Source of the DNA: a virus
IMG/VR virus record: IMGVR_UViG_3300048444_000173
Span: 1 to 64,000 of that record
Direction: 5' to 3' (one strand)
Length of the DNA: 64,000 bases
Shown here: positions 17,973 through 27,317 of the stretch, in pieces
Layout: each line of letters starts with the position of its first letter
How positions within the stretch are numbered: the stretch's first letter is position 1
Notes under the pieces: generated by a model
Told to the model about the DNA's origin: nothing
The model's database searches: none
What the model saw: the letters and a program-made list of their open reading frames with translations, nothing else
Position numbers and translations under genes: made by a program

Positions 17973-18655
17973 TGACAGAACTGGAGCGAGTGGGATTATG
18001 GAACACTACTGCGGGTAAGCCTTGTGGCGCTAGTAATGGCGAAGATGAATTGATGCGTTCACAAGTGCTGTTTATCGCTGAGGAAATTACTGGCACAAGT
18101 GAGTTGTACGAATCATTCCGTCGAGGCAAGGAGCATGGGTTATTGGACGGATGTGGTGACGTGCTAGTTACGGCTGCGGGTGTTCTGCACTTAATTGGTC
18201 ATGATTCCTTTAAGCGATTACCCGCTGAGAATGATACGGGTGATAAGGATATTATGGAAGTTGTTGACGAACTCTACTTCCTCGGATTATCGCTCAAAGA
18301 AGATCCGCTTAGGCTTGACCCTGCTTCCGTTGCTAATGCTTGTATTCAATATGTATGCGACATTCTCCATATCAAAGGTTATGACCCTGAAGCTGTGTTG
18401 AAGATTGTTAACGACAGCAACTTTAGCAAGTTCTGTAATAGTGCAGAAGAAGCTAAGGCAAGTGTGAGAGCATATATGGGCAAGAAGCGGTACAAGAAGG
18501 TCAATTACAAGAAAGTGGGCGCTTACCGTATCGTATTTGGCGATGATGTGGTTAACAACACTAAGGCCAAGACATTGAAGAGTATTCATTTCAAAGAACC
18601 TTGCTTCTTAGATATGATTAAAGAAGTTAACCCTGAATTAATGGAGGAAATTTAA
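17972..18655 (+). CDS. MazG-like NTP pyrophosphohydrolase
   Basis: 227 residues. LFIAEEITGTSELYESFRRG and DGCGDVLVTAAGVL match the ExxE and ExxD helices of all-alpha NTP pyrophosphatases. VLKIVNDSNFSKFC near residue 150 is also typical of phage members. It would hydrolyse (d)NTPs or alarmone-like nucleotides in the phage-modified nucleotide pool. Some acidic metal ligands are only partly conserved, so activity is inferred. Confidence 0.65.
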   Translation: MTELERVGLWNTTAGKPCGASNGEDELMRSQVLFIAEEITGTSELYESFRRGKEHGLLDGCGDVLVTAAGVLHLIGHDSFKRLPAENDTGDKDIMEVVDELYFLGLSLKEDPLRLDPASVANACIQYVCDILHIKGYDPEAVLKIVNDSNFSKFCNSAEEAKASVRAYMGKKRYKKVNYKKVGAYRIVFGDDVVNNTKAKTLKSIHFKEPCFLDMIKEVNPELMEEI

Positions 18656-18657
18656 TT

Positions 18658-19029
18658 ATGGAATTCAAACGAGAAGAGCGTTATATTGTAATCAAACGTA
18701 AGCATTTACCCTTTTGGAAAGAATCCCAACTACGTACGGTCATGGAGGATTTTGGTATAGAACCTTTAGAATGTGTTGTCGTAGAAAAAGGATTACCTAA
18801 CTACGAACAAACGTGGAGAGATTTGGAAAAAGTTTACCACGGTGAATATGCTGATAATGAAAAACGGGATTCACTCTTAGCTCATGTAGAACAGCTCTTA
18901 GATGAAATTTCCGCTGAGATTTTCAACAATACTGATATTACACAGCAGACTGGTAATCTATACCAATACGCCATCCTTGCCGATAAGCTAGTAGAATCAA
19001 TCAGAGAGGAGAACCTTAATGCTAAATAA
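18658..19029 (+). CDS. Unknown 123-residue protein
   Basis: Begins MEFKREERYIVIKRKHLPFW, three bases after the MazG-like stop with GGAGGAAAT upstream. Mixed alpha/beta start, helical second half. Overlaps the phosphoesterase gene by 11 nt. Similar short proteins of the form YIVxKxxHL occur in phages; no function assigned. Confidence 0.7.
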   Translation: MEFKREERYIVIKRKHLPFWKESQLRTVMEDFGIEPLECVVVEKGLPNYEQTWRDLEKVYHGEYADNEKRDSLLAHVEQLLDEISAEIFNNTDITQQTGNLYQYAILADKLVESIREENLNAK

Positions 19030-20056
19030 TTATCCAGAATGGCTACCACAAGCTATTGAGCTATTAGATACAGGCATGAGTAAACGTGCTATTGCTCGTG
19101 AGCTAGATATTGGGCGTACATCCTGTCGTGAATGGTTGAGTAAGTTTGAGGATGGGTTGATTGGTGAGGTTCGTGTTGCCGAGCCTGTTGAGCCTAGAAT
19201 TGTAGAAGAAGTTACTGCAATCAATATCACCAAAGATGTTTACCCTATTGAAACGACAAAAGTGGTTGAACCTGACGTAACTCACTTAATGATACCTGAC
19301 ACGCAATGTAAACCAAATATTGACATGACTTATTTAGACGTGCTTGGGCAATATATTGTCGATAAGCAACCAGAGGTTATTGTTCATATTGGCGACCATG
19401 CTGATATGCCGTCCTTGTCCTCTTACGATAAAGGTAAACGTACTGCCGAAGGTAAACGAGTGCAGCATGATATTGAATCATCCATTGAGGGTATGAATCG
19501 TTTACTTAAACCCTTGCATGACTTACAACAGCAACAGTTAGAGCAATTTGGGCGAGTATTGTACAAGCCTAAGATGGTACTGACACTCGGTAATCACGAA
19601 CAGCGTATTGAACGTCACGTAGATGCTAACCCAGAGCTTCACGGTTTCTTATCTTACGATAGTTTACGCTATAAAGATATGGGGTGGGAGGTCTACGACT
19701 TCTTACAACCAGTAATCATAAATGGCGTGAGTTATGTGCATTACATGGCTAATCCTATGTCGGGCAAGCCATACGGCGGTCAGGCTATGAATGTGTTAAA
19801 GAATGTAGGCGAGTCATTCTGTATGGGACATAAGCAAACATTGGATATTGCCACACGTTTCTTACCCTCATCTGGCAAACAACAGTGGGCTATTATCGCT
19901 GGTGCATATTATGAGCATGAGGAAGCATATAAAGGTCATCAGGGTAATCACCATTGGCGTGGTATTGTTGTTAAGCACAATGTTCGTGACGGTACATTTA
20001 ACCCAATGTTTGTTAGCTTAGAATATTTGAAGAATCGTTATGGAAAAGAAATTTAA
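19019..20056 (+). CDS. HTH plus calcineurin-like metallophosphoesterase
   Basis: 345 residues. Residues 5-45 form a helix-turn-helix (AIELLDTGMSKRAIARELDIGRTSCREWL). The catalytic part has MIPDTQC, VHIGDHADMPS, LTLGNHEQRIERH and a late GHQGNHHWRG, the metal-binding blocks of the calcineurin-like superfamily. Phage relatives sit in replication operons and may act on DNA or nucleotides. The HTH-phosphoesterase fusion suggests DNA targeting. The end overlaps the next endonuclease-like gene by 17 nt. Confidence 0.75.
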   Translation: MLNNYPEWLPQAIELLDTGMSKRAIARELDIGRTSCREWLSKFEDGLIGEVRVAEPVEPRIVEEVTAINITKDVYPIETTKVVEPDVTHLMIPDTQCKPNIDMTYLDVLGQYIVDKQPEVIVHIGDHADMPSLSSYDKGKRTAEGKRVQHDIESSIEGMNRLLKPLHDLQQQQLEQFGRVLYKPKMVLTLGNHEQRIERHVDANPELHGFLSYDSLRYKDMGWEVYDFLQPVIINGVSYVHYMANPMSGKPYGGQAMNVLKNVGESFCMGHKQTLDIATRFLPSSGKQQWAIIAGAYYEHEEAYKGHQGNHHWRGIVVKHNVRDGTFNPMFVSLEYLKNRYGKEI

Positions 20057-20825
20057 TTACTTGAAGCGACTTAGGCATCACAATACAGACAAGCACGGAA
20101 GCTACTCTGTATATGAATGTTGTATTTGTGGTAATACAAAGACTATATGTGACTATAGCGTTAAGAGTGGCGCAACTAGGTCTTGTGGGTGCATGGCTAG
20201 ATTAATTCCAGTAAATGATTACACAGGTGAAATGGTCAATGGCGTCGAGATAATAGGTTACATTGGTAAATCTTTATGGCGTGTTAGGTTCTCCTGCGGT
20301 CACTATGGGGACGTCCAAATAGGCTTAGTTAAAAACAGGAAGAATCCAGAATGTAATCACTGCGTTAAAAGTAAGCTAGTAATCCAAAGAAACACCAAGC
20401 ATGGTTGTTGCAATAAAGGTAACTTAACTTATACATCTTGGCTATCAATGAGAAGGAGATGTTACGATAAGTCTAACAATAGGTATCAAGAATATGGAGC
20501 AAGGGGTATATCCGTATGTGAAGAATGGCGCAATGACTTTTCTAAATTCTTAGAGGATATGGGTGAGAGACCTAGTGTAAACTATTCTATTGACAGGATT
20601 GATACCAATGGTGACTACACACCAGAAAATTGCAAATGGTCTGATAGGGTAGAACAAGCAAATAACAAGCGCAATGTTAGGTTAATAACAAATGGCGCTG
20701 AGAGTAATAGTCTTATGTATTGGTGTAAACGACTCAACATTGACTACAAAAGGGCTTGGTATTTAACTAAAAATAAAGGTGTTGACATTAAAGAGGTGCT
20801 GGGTGAAAATTACAGATATGTTTAA
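20040..20825 (+). CDS. Endonuclease-like protein of the YGARGI/SIDRID family
   Basis: 261 residues. The N-terminal half has paired cysteines (CCICGNTK, RSCGC; CGHYG, CNHC) likely to bind zinc. The C-terminal half carries SWLSMRRRCYDKSNNRYQEY, GARGISVCEEW, SIDRIDTNGDYTPENCKW and EQANNKRN, a pattern common in free-standing phage genes annotated as HNH-like or homing endonucleases. It lies about 300 bp upstream of the intron-containing nrdA gene. Nuclease activity is not shown by a classic HNH signature, so the call is by family resemblance. Confidence 0.6.
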   Translation: MEKKFNYLKRLRHHNTDKHGSYSVYECCICGNTKTICDYSVKSGATRSCGCMARLIPVNDYTGEMVNGVEIIGYIGKSLWRVRFSCGHYGDVQIGLVKNRKNPECNHCVKSKLVIQRNTKHGCCNKGNLTYTSWLSMRRRCYDKSNNRYQEYGARGISVCEEWRNDFSKFLEDMGERPSVNYSIDRIDTNGDYTPENCKWSDRVEQANNKRNVRLITNGAESNSLMYWCKRLNIDYKRAWYLTKNKGVDIKEVLGENYRYV

Positions 20826-20878
20826 CAAACTAACAGTGTCTAACATATCTTCCCAACCTCAGAATAAAGGAGGTGGAC

Positions 20879-21055
20879 TTGATTGAATTAAGATGTATAA
20901 TGGAAGCTGAAACTGGTGATGATTCTGTGACAAAATCATACAGTCGAAAGTTTCCGCAAGAACATATCACCAAAGAAGATTTGCGAGATTTCTTCAAACG
21001 TGCTGAGTTAGAATTTACAGGCGAAGAAGATGTTGACGAAGATTCTGGTGAATAG
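20879..21055 (+). CDS. Small acidic protein before nrdA
   Basis: About 58 residues, ending in EEDVDEDSGE. AAAGGAGG (20866-20873) is well spaced from TTG 20879; ATG 20900 is an alternative. A terminator follows 10 bases after the stop. Function unknown. Confidence 0.55.
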   Translation: MIELRCIMEAETGDDSVTKSYSRKFPQEHITKEDLRDFFKRAELEFTGEEDVDEDSGE

Positions 21056-21065
21056 TAGAATGAAC

Positions 21066-21091
21066 GCCGCTTGAGATACAGCGGCTTTTTT
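21066..21091 (+). terminator. Rho-independent terminator before nrdA
   Basis: GCCGCT pairs with AGCGGC around eight bases, followed by six T residues. The T-tract runs into TTGACA (21090-21095). Confidence 0.75.
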
Positions 21092-21116
21092 GACAATGGA
21101 ATAGGAGAAGTAATTT

Positions 21117-23623
21117 ATGATTGAAACCGTTGTAAAGCGAGATGGAACAGAAGAAGCGTTTGATGCAGGTAAGCTAAATAAGTGGGCGGAGTTTGCAACA
21201 GAACAAGGCGGCGACTGGTCGGAGATTGCACGACAAACCTTTAAGAAATTACCAGCTAAATGTACGAGCAAAGACATTCACCAGACGATGATTGACGTAT
21301 GCTTATCTAAACAAACTATTGAATACAGCCGTGTAGCTTCACGCTTAGAGCTTGCTGAGCTACGTAAAGCGATGAATTATTTACTTAACATCGACCCGTT
21401 TGATAATTCATTCAAAGACATTATGCAAACTTATGAGGACTTAAATATATGGGATAGTGGCGTTATGCCTGAATATAACCCAGAGTGGGAGAACTGGTAT
21501 AATGAATTGAAAGAATATCGTATGGAGTTTTGGCGTATAAAACAGTGGACGGATAAGTATTCACAGCAACTTGATGATAACCCTGTTGAGACTCCTGCAC
21601 TTGGTTATATGGGTATCGCTCTAGCGTTATTTGGCGACTCTGAGAAGGCTTATGAATTTGCTAAGGGTCTTACACTCGGTAAGATTAGTTTGCCTACTCC
21701 TGCTCTTAATGGTTTACGTAATGGTGATTGGGACACAATCTCTTGTTGTGTTATTTCAGCAGATGATACAACTGAAAGTATTGGTGTGGCTAATTGGATC
21801 GCATATCGTATGACAGCTAAAAAGGCTGGCATTGGTATTGAATATACAACTCGCTCTAAAGGAGATAACGTCAAAGGTGGTCGAGTCAAACACTTAGGTA
21901 AACACCCTATTTATAAATGCTTAGACCGTGAGGTTAAGGTACTGACTCAGATTACTCGTGGTGGTAATGCAACAGTTACGGCATTAGCTATCGACCCAGA
22001 AATTGAGGATATTATCTTATGGCGTTCACAGCGTAAAGACATCGAGACTCGTATTGATAAGTTGGATAATGAATTTGGTTATAATGATGCGTTTGTTGAT
22101 GCTGTTGTAGGTAATAAGGATTGGCACTTATTTAGTTATGGTGATGCGCCAGACGTTTACAAAGCATTTTATAAGGCTAACGTAGAGGACTATAACAAGG
22201 TTGTTGATGAGCATATTAAACGGGGAGTTAAGCACAAAACTGTTAAAGCTCGTGATTTACTTAAAACATTTTTAACTGTGCGTCAAGAAACTGGTCGATT
22301 TTATGACAACAACTTAACCCGAACTAATACGCATACGCCTTTTATTGATACAATTAAGCAAAGCAATCTGTAAAATAGTGCAGCCCTATTTAGGAATAGA
22401 TAGGTGAAGAATCCTGTGAATTGCTGGAAACCTAAACGTGTTATGACGTAGGCAATCAGCAGCTAAGCTTGGAACATAGTTCCTTGAAAGTTCAGAGGTC
22501 ATCTCGCAAGAGAGTAGGAGTCAAGTGATTCCGAAGCGCAGGACAACCAGAACGGTTGATGATATGATCCGACACCCGTTGAAAAGCGGGAGAGACGTAA
22601 CGAATCTCGTAACAGTGTGGCGAAGAAATTTGCTTACCAACAAAAGGTTATAAGTCAATGCAAGACCTTTATTCCCCAGAGAGTGAAGGTGAAACAGCAT
22701 TCTGTAGCTTGTCTGCTATCAACGTTGCTAACGTAGCCTTAGATGAGTACGAGCGTGTTGCAGAGCTAGTATTAGAAGCTGTAGATATTATGATTGATAA
22801 TGCCCCAATGATGACAGAATCAATGAAAGCGGATATTATGCGTAGGCGTAGTGTTGGAGTCGGTATCACTGGACTAGCAAGTGCTATGTATAGTAATGGT
22901 TACGATTATGATGGGAGTGACGAGTCCTTAGAGTTTGTGCAAAAAATAGCTGAACACCATTATTTCTATTTACTAAAAGCTAGTCAGAAATTATCTGAAC
23001 GTGATGGTTTTTGTGTAGAAGGTGTGAACTTAGATTGGCTACCAGTCGATACTGCTATAAGTAATTCTATAACAAATTTAGATTGGGAATCGTTGCGAGG
23101 GAAACCACGCAAGCACAGCGTACTTGTCGCTAATATGCCTACTGAGAGCAGTAGTCTTTTGAGTGGCAAAACCAATTCGTTGTACCCTGTGCGTAAGAAA
23201 GTCATCAATAAACGTAGTCGAAAAGGGCTGGTGCAATTCATTTGTCAGGAATTTGACCCAGATAAACATTTAAGTGCTTGGGATGTTGATAATATTACTT
23301 TATCCAAGTACTATTCACACATTCAGGATTTCACTGACCAAGCGATTAGTGCTGACTTCTACTTTAATCCTATGAAGTACGAGGATGAAAAAGCACCATT
23401 GTCAGTCCTGATGAAAGAGTGGGTTGCTCATGCTAAACTGGGTAACAAAACTAAGTATTACCTTAACACGAACGATGACAACGGTGGTTCTTTCCAAGAC
23501 CAGACCAAAAAATCTAAAGGGGTCGAGTCTTACCTTTCGCCAGAAAAACCAATTAAGGAGATCGTCAACGGTCTTGAGGTGGAAGCAGAAGAAGATGGTT
23601 GTCAGGGCGGTTGTAAATTATAA
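21117..23623 (+). CDS. nrdA: Ribonucleotide reductase large subunit, split by a group I intron
   Basis: Exon 1 is 21117-22371 and exon 2 is 22620-23623; joined they give 2,259 nt, 752 residues, in frame. Exon 1 starts with an ATP-cone-like region (VVKRDGTEEAFDAGKLNKW) and ends at IKQSNL. Splicing completes a Cys codon to read SNLCEEICLPT, so N417, C419 and E421 form the N-x-C-x-E radical site of class I enzymes. Partner Cys residues are in DTISCCVIS and GETAFCSLS, the radical-path YY in KYYLNTN, and a C-terminal CQGGC redox pair. Unspliced translation stops right after exon 1. nrdB follows 11 nt downstream. Confidence 0.92.
22372..22619 (+). other. Group I intron (248 nt, no ORF) in nrdA
   Basis: P1: exon CUGU pairs with intron GCAG, leaving U-G at the 5' splice site; the intron ends in G. 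Core pairings are visible: P3 UCCUGUG/CGCAGGA, P5 CCUA/UAGG, the P4 Q-strand AAUCAGCAGC, P6 arm GGAAC/GUUCC, P7 GGUCAU with AUGAUCC, extra P7.1/P7.2 hairpins (UCUC-GCAA-GAGA; GGAGUC..GAUUCC), P8 AACC/GGUU and P9 CCCG/CGGG. The P7.1/P7.2 insertions fit subgroup IA. No endonuclease is encoded inside. The insertion lies between bases 1 and 2 of the catalytic cysteine codon. Confidence 0.9.
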
Positions 23624-23634
23624 GGAGTGAAAAT

Positions 23635-24708
23635 ATGACAGTATTTAATGCAAACAACAAAGGTTTTGAAACTAAGAAATATCCTCTCTTTTTCGGAGAG
23701 GAGCTTGGTTTATTTGATACGGTAAATGTTGCTTACCCAGAGGTTGATAAGCTATACCATCAACAAATGAGCCAGATTTGGAATCATGCGGAGGTGTCAC
23801 TAGACCAAGACAAGATGGATATGCAACGTCTGCCAAATGAAGTTGTTGACTTAATGGTTAAAACATTGAGCTGGCAACACTTGGCTGATTCTGTTGCGGC
23901 ACAATCAATCAGTACCCTATTGCTGCCCCATTGTACGAATAGTGAACTTGAAGCCATGTTGACAGCACAGAGTTTGTTTGAGTGCATTCATGCCATGACC
24001 TATTCCCATATAGTTCAGCAGACGTTTTCTGATCCAAATAAAATGCTCAAAGATACCTATGAAAACACACATACACTCATTCGTTCACAAGCTATAGTTA
24101 AGGCGTTTGATGATGTCCAAGCATTACCTCAAGATGCTGACATTGAGGAAAAGCGTAAGGTTCTTATGAAAGCCTTTGTTGCGCTATTTGCACTAGAAGG
24201 TATTGCCTTTATGTCGTCCTTTGCTGTGACATTTGCTATTGCGGAGACGGATGTGTTTCAAGGGATTGGTGCATTGGTTGCGCTCGTATGCCGTGATGAG
24301 GTCCTTCATACAAGAATGGACTATACTGTTCTTGACTATATGCTTAAAGACTCTGACTGGCAAACAGCCTTGAGCGAGAGCAAGGATGAAATTAAACAGA
24401 TATTGGATGACGTTACACAACAGGAGTTAGACTGGTCTGAGTATTTATTCAGCGAAGGTCGCCAAGTAGTGGGGTTAAATGAAACCTTACTAAAAGAATA
24501 TGTTCAATTTATGGCTAAACCTATCTACGACTTCTTAGGCGTGGAATATAAATTTGAAAATATTGCAGAAAATCCTTTACCTTATATGGAAAAGTATGTT
24601 GACCCTAGCCAGATGCAATCAGCCGCTCAGGAGATAAACATTACGTCCTACAAGGTTGGTTCAATTAAGGACGACACAACCGACCTAGACTTGGACTTTG
24701 ACCTTTAA
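23635..24708 (+). CDS. nrdB: Ribonucleotide reductase small subunit
   Basis: 357 residues. Iron and radical residues can be placed: D85 (HLADSV), E116 and H119 (SLFECIHAM), radical Y123 (MTYSHI), E188 (ALEGIAF), E222 and H225 (RDEVLHTRM). The numbering is almost identical to E. coli NrdB (D84, E115, H118, Y122). The acidic C-terminus (DDTTDLDLDFDL) would dock to NrdA. Together they make dNDPs for phage DNA. A strong terminator follows. Confidence 0.93.
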   Translation: MTVFNANNKGFETKKYPLFFGEELGLFDTVNVAYPEVDKLYHQQMSQIWNHAEVSLDQDKMDMQRLPNEVVDLMVKTLSWQHLADSVAAQSISTLLLPHCTNSELEAMLTAQSLFECIHAMTYSHIVQQTFSDPNKMLKDTYENTHTLIRSQAIVKAFDDVQALPQDADIEEKRKVLMKAFVALFALEGIAFMSSFAVTFAIAETDVFQGIGALVALVCRDEVLHTRMDYTVLDYMLKDSDWQTALSESKDEIKQILDDVTQQELDWSEYLFSEGRQVVGLNETLLKEYVQFMAKPIYDFLGVEYKFENIAENPLPYMEKYVDPSQMQSAAQEINITSYKVGSIKDDTTDLDLDFDL

Positions 24709-24717
24709 CCCAAACAC

Positions 24718-24743
24718 AAGCCCCTTAATTGGGGCTTTCTTTT
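24718..24743 (+). terminator. Rho-independent terminator after nrdB
   Basis: AAGCCCC (24718-24724) pairs with GGGGCTT (24731-24737) around TTAATT, followed by TCTTTT. It ends the long replication/nucleotide operon. Confidence 0.85.
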
Positions 24744-24807
24744 GCCCATATTCCATTCCGTTATAACTTGCCCCAATTTCCTGCCTAAATTATTCTAAGC
24801 AAAATAC

Positions 24808-24836
24808 TTGTAACCTTAATCTTATTCCTCTAATAT
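24808..24836 (+). promoter_or_regulatory. sigma70-like promoter for the small-gene region
   Basis: TTGTAA (24808-24813), 17 bp, TAATAT (24831-24836). It lies between the nrdB terminator and the first gene of the next operon. Confidence 0.5.
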
Positions 24837-24867
24837 TAGTCATGTAATCACAACGGAGGAATAACTT

Positions 24868-25164
24868 ATGAAAACTATCACACGAGAACAAGCGGCTAAA
24901 TTAATTCGCTCAATTAAAGGCAATAGAGCATTCTCAGTTGAGTTCACTAAGAAGGACGGTTCGTTGCGACACATGAATGCCATTATTAAATGCACCAAAC
25001 ACCTTGCAGGAGGTAAGTCCACAATATCTCATAAGGATAATCTTATCGGGTGTTATGATATGCAAGCTGGTAAACAAGACAAGGGTAAAGGGTATCGCTG
25101 CATAAACATCGACACACTTAAAAAGGTGAAAGTTGGTGGCGTAGAATATCAGGTACAGGGTTAA
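24868..25164 (+). CDS. SH3-like beta-barrel phage protein
   Basis: 98 residues. The pattern FSVEFTKKDGSLRHMNAII, then DNLIGCYDM, then YRCINIDTLKKVKVGG is that of small phage proteins described as SH3-barrel-like, often early and highly expressed. Preceded by GGAGGAATAACTT. Function unknown. Confidence 0.55.
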   Translation: MKTITREQAAKLIRSIKGNRAFSVEFTKKDGSLRHMNAIIKCTKHLAGGKSTISHKDNLIGCYDMQAGKQDKGKGYRCINIDTLKKVKVGGVEYQVQG

Positions 25165-25179
25165 TAGGAGGAATTATTT

Positions 25180-25554
25180 ATGAGTAACAATGGAACAATT
25201 AAATTGTACTATAACAACGAGAATATGGTTTTGAGTGGATTCATTATGCAAACTGACAAAGAGTTTTACAACGAAGATGAACGTGCAAAATCTATCACAA
25301 TCAATTACAGCGACGGTTCGGGCTATACAATCAAGACAGAAGGTTATGCTCAAATTACTCGTGTGAATGATAAGCGTGAGTATAAATTGCACATTGACTA
25401 TTTGCGTAAACCTGCTACAGTGAAGTCTAGTGCTGATTATCTGGTCAAAGAGCTTGAGTCAGTTAAGGAGCGCGTAGAGTTGAAGCTGAAAGATGTTAAG
25501 AGTATGAGTGTGCGTGAGGATGACCGCACAATTACTTTGACTAAGTTTAAGTAG
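25180..25554 (+). CDS. Unknown 124-residue protein
   Basis: Beta-rich N-terminal half (TIKLYYNNENMVLSGFIMQT) and a helical stretch (ADYLVKELESVKERVELKL). AGGAGGAATTATTT precedes the ATG. No family recognised. Confidence 0.7.
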   Translation: MSNNGTIKLYYNNENMVLSGFIMQTDKEFYNEDERAKSITINYSDGSGYTIKTEGYAQITRVNDKREYKLHIDYLRKPATVKSSADYLVKELESVKERVELKLKDVKSMSVREDDRTITLTKFK

Positions 25555-25566
25555 GAGGAATAAATT

Positions 25567-26136
25567 ATGCGAAATATTGAAGCAATTAATCAAGTGCTAA
25601 AAGTTGTTGATGAAAACCGCGAGGAATTATTGAAAGGTTATCACGCTCAAGATGCTATTCAAAAGTTAATTCTGGAAAAAGAGTTGGCTGAATTAGAGCA
25701 ATTATTCCAAGTTGAAATCAAAGATGGCTACAACACTGATTGGATCGACATGGGTGATAATCAGCGCATCGGGTTATTCTTTGGTAATACTGGTCGTAAT
25801 ATTTCTTGGCCTGACGCTGACTATAATTTATCCGAAGAGGAGTATGTATATGTCGTTAGCTTCCCTACTGGTGCGTATATCTTTGGTGGATACATGGATG
25901 ATAAATATCCTGTCAAAACTTTCAGTAAATTCTTTAACGAATTGAAGGCGCTAGGTGCTAAGTATGTTGACAGCCATAATCACTGCTTGTATTTTCCGCC
26001 AGAAAAAGCTAAACTTGTTCGTGATAAGTATACTGAACTATTCAACAAGTACAAAAGTCAGGTTGAAGATGAGATGAAGGAACAACGCAAGCAAAAGTTA
26101 CAGGAAGAACTTGATAAATTAAACTCGGAGGACTAA
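25567..26136 (+). CDS. Unknown 189-residue protein
   Basis: Helical ends flank a central alpha/beta region with Trp, Tyr and Gly motifs (DWIDMGDNQRIGLFFGNTG, VVSFPTGAYIFGGYMDD). The C-terminal 40 residues form a charged coiled coil (VEDEMKEQRKQKLQEELDK). AGGAGGAATAAATT precedes it. Not recognised. Confidence 0.7.
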   Translation: MRNIEAINQVLKVVDENREELLKGYHAQDAIQKLILEKELAELEQLFQVEIKDGYNTDWIDMGDNQRIGLFFGNTGRNISWPDADYNLSEEEYVYVVSFPTGAYIFGGYMDDKYPVKTFSKFFNELKALGAKYVDSHNHCLYFPPEKAKLVRDKYTELFNKYKSQVEDEMKEQRKQKLQEELDKLNSED

Positions 26137-26138
26137 TC

Positions 26139-26378
26139 ATGCGGGTAGTAATGATGACAATTAAGGACAAAATTGATAAAGCTATTGACGAAAATGGTAA
26201 AGATATTTTTCGTATTGAGTTGACTAATAGTGAATTTGCTGATTTTATCTACAGCGGAGTATCACCAGAGTTATATCGTACAAGCATTGTATTTAATGGT
26301 GCTGAGAATGGATATTCTGGTTCTCACGTAATGTACCGTGACGTATGTGTTCAAACGCATCATTCTTACACAGAATAA
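26139..26378 (+). CDS. Unknown 79-residue protein
   Basis: ATG 26139 follows GGAGGACTAATC. Starts MRVVMMTIKDKIDKAIDENG; later in-frame ATGs (26151, 26154) are also possible. Not recognised. Confidence 0.6.
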   Translation: MRVVMMTIKDKIDKAIDENGKDIFRIELTNSEFADFIYSGVSPELYRTSIVFNGAENGYSGSHVMYRDVCVQTHHSYTE

Positions 26379-26391
26379 GGGAGGAATAACT

Positions 26392-26658
26392 ATGCCAAAC
26401 GAATTTGACCAATTATCATGTGTAGACGCTTTACGTAAAGAATGTGAGAACCTACTAGCACAAGTACGTTTTCACCAGCGTCAGGAACAAGAGCTACGTA
26501 GGCAATTATATGAGGCTAAATTAGAGAGCCTGACGCAAGCATACGACGACTTATTCTTCTACATTGACCCATTCTCAGGGTCTAGGAAAGTAATGCCCGT
26601 GGCGCTCTCTTATGAGGACTTTTACGACTATATTCAGCGTGTGAATGTGGAGGGGTAA
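26392..26658 (+). CDS. Coiled-coil small protein, 88 residues
   Basis: GGGAGGAATAACT precedes ATG 26392. The first half is a charged helix (DALRKECENLLAQVRFHQRQ) with two cysteines, the second an aromatic-rich segment (DDLFFYIDPFSGSRK). Not recognised. Confidence 0.65.
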   Translation: MPNEFDQLSCVDALRKECENLLAQVRFHQRQEQELRRQLYEAKLESLTQAYDDLFFYIDPFSGSRKVMPVALSYEDFYDYIQRVNVEG

Positions 26659-26661
26659 TTT

Positions 26662-26826
26662 GTGAAATACATTCGTAAGTATTTACCAGAAGTCACTGTG
26701 ATAGAGCGCATAGAAGATACCGATGACCTGAGTGGTGTTGTTAAATACATTAACGAATTTGGTTCGGTTTGTGTTATGCTGACTAAACACTTTGACGAAT
26801 TGTATGAACAGAAGGTGGAGGGATAA
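26662..26826 (+). CDS. Small protein, 54 residues, GTG start
   Basis: GGAGGGGTAATTT precedes GTG 26662. The peptide begins (fM)KYIRKYLPEVTVIERIED. Its GTG start and ribosome-site spacing match those of the next gene. Function unknown. Confidence 0.6.
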   Translation: MKYIRKYLPEVTVIERIEDTDDLSGVVKYINEFGSVCVMLTKHFDELYEQKVEG

Positions 26827-26829
26827 CTT

Positions 26830-27309
26830 GTGAAAGATAAACACGACAAAGTTACTATGGAAATGGATTTGGAGGAGAATGTTATGACGACTATCAGCAA
26901 AGAAAATACCAAAATGGAATCTACAAATGACTTCCTCAAAAAGTTAATACTGATGATGGTTTCGGAAGAATTGGCTATAGACTTCGACCATGAATCAGAA
27001 CAGTGTTATTTGATGCAAGTTGAGGTAGGTGAGTTCGATAATTGCCGAGAATATGGTTACACTTATCGCGTAGTCAATGGTGAACAAGATATTACCTTCT
27101 GTGTGTATGAACATCGTAACTCAGACGCTATTATTATCAATGGTTGTCGCACAAAAGATATGAAAGAACATGGTCCGTACAATGGGGAGTCTAAGTATGA
27201 TTTCTTATTCGGATTCCGTTATAATCAACACCAAGATTGTGCAGACAAATTAGCAGATTGTTTGCGTGAATGTTATTTGGGTAAGTTTGATGAGGGAGTT
27301 TTGTTATAG
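26830..27309 (+). CDS. Unknown 159-residue protein
   Basis: GTG 26830 follows GGAGGGATAACTT. ATG 26884, with GGAGGAG seven bases upstream, is an equally good start and would give 141 residues. The body is acidic with a Cys-containing C-terminal part (HQDCADKLADCLRECYLGKF). Not recognised. Confidence 0.6.
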   Translation: MKDKHDKVTMEMDLEENVMTTISKENTKMESTNDFLKKLILMMVSEELAIDFDHESEQCYLMQVEVGEFDNCREYGYTYRVVNGEQDITFCVYEHRNSDAIIINGCRTKDMKEHGPYNGESKYDFLFGFRYNQHQDCADKLADCLRECYLGKFDEGVLL

Positions 27310-27317
27310 GGGTTATT

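Noticed and set aside
21090-21116. Promoter from TTGACA in the terminator T-tract before nrdA
   Set aside because: A -10 at 16-18 bp would fall on or after the ATG, so nrdA mRNA would start inside the gene.
21117-23623. Two separate nrdA genes or an intein
   Set aside because: The second frame's ATG start would lack the CEEICLPT segment, the intervening 248 nt do not translate, and group I pairings with exact codon restoration explain the gap.
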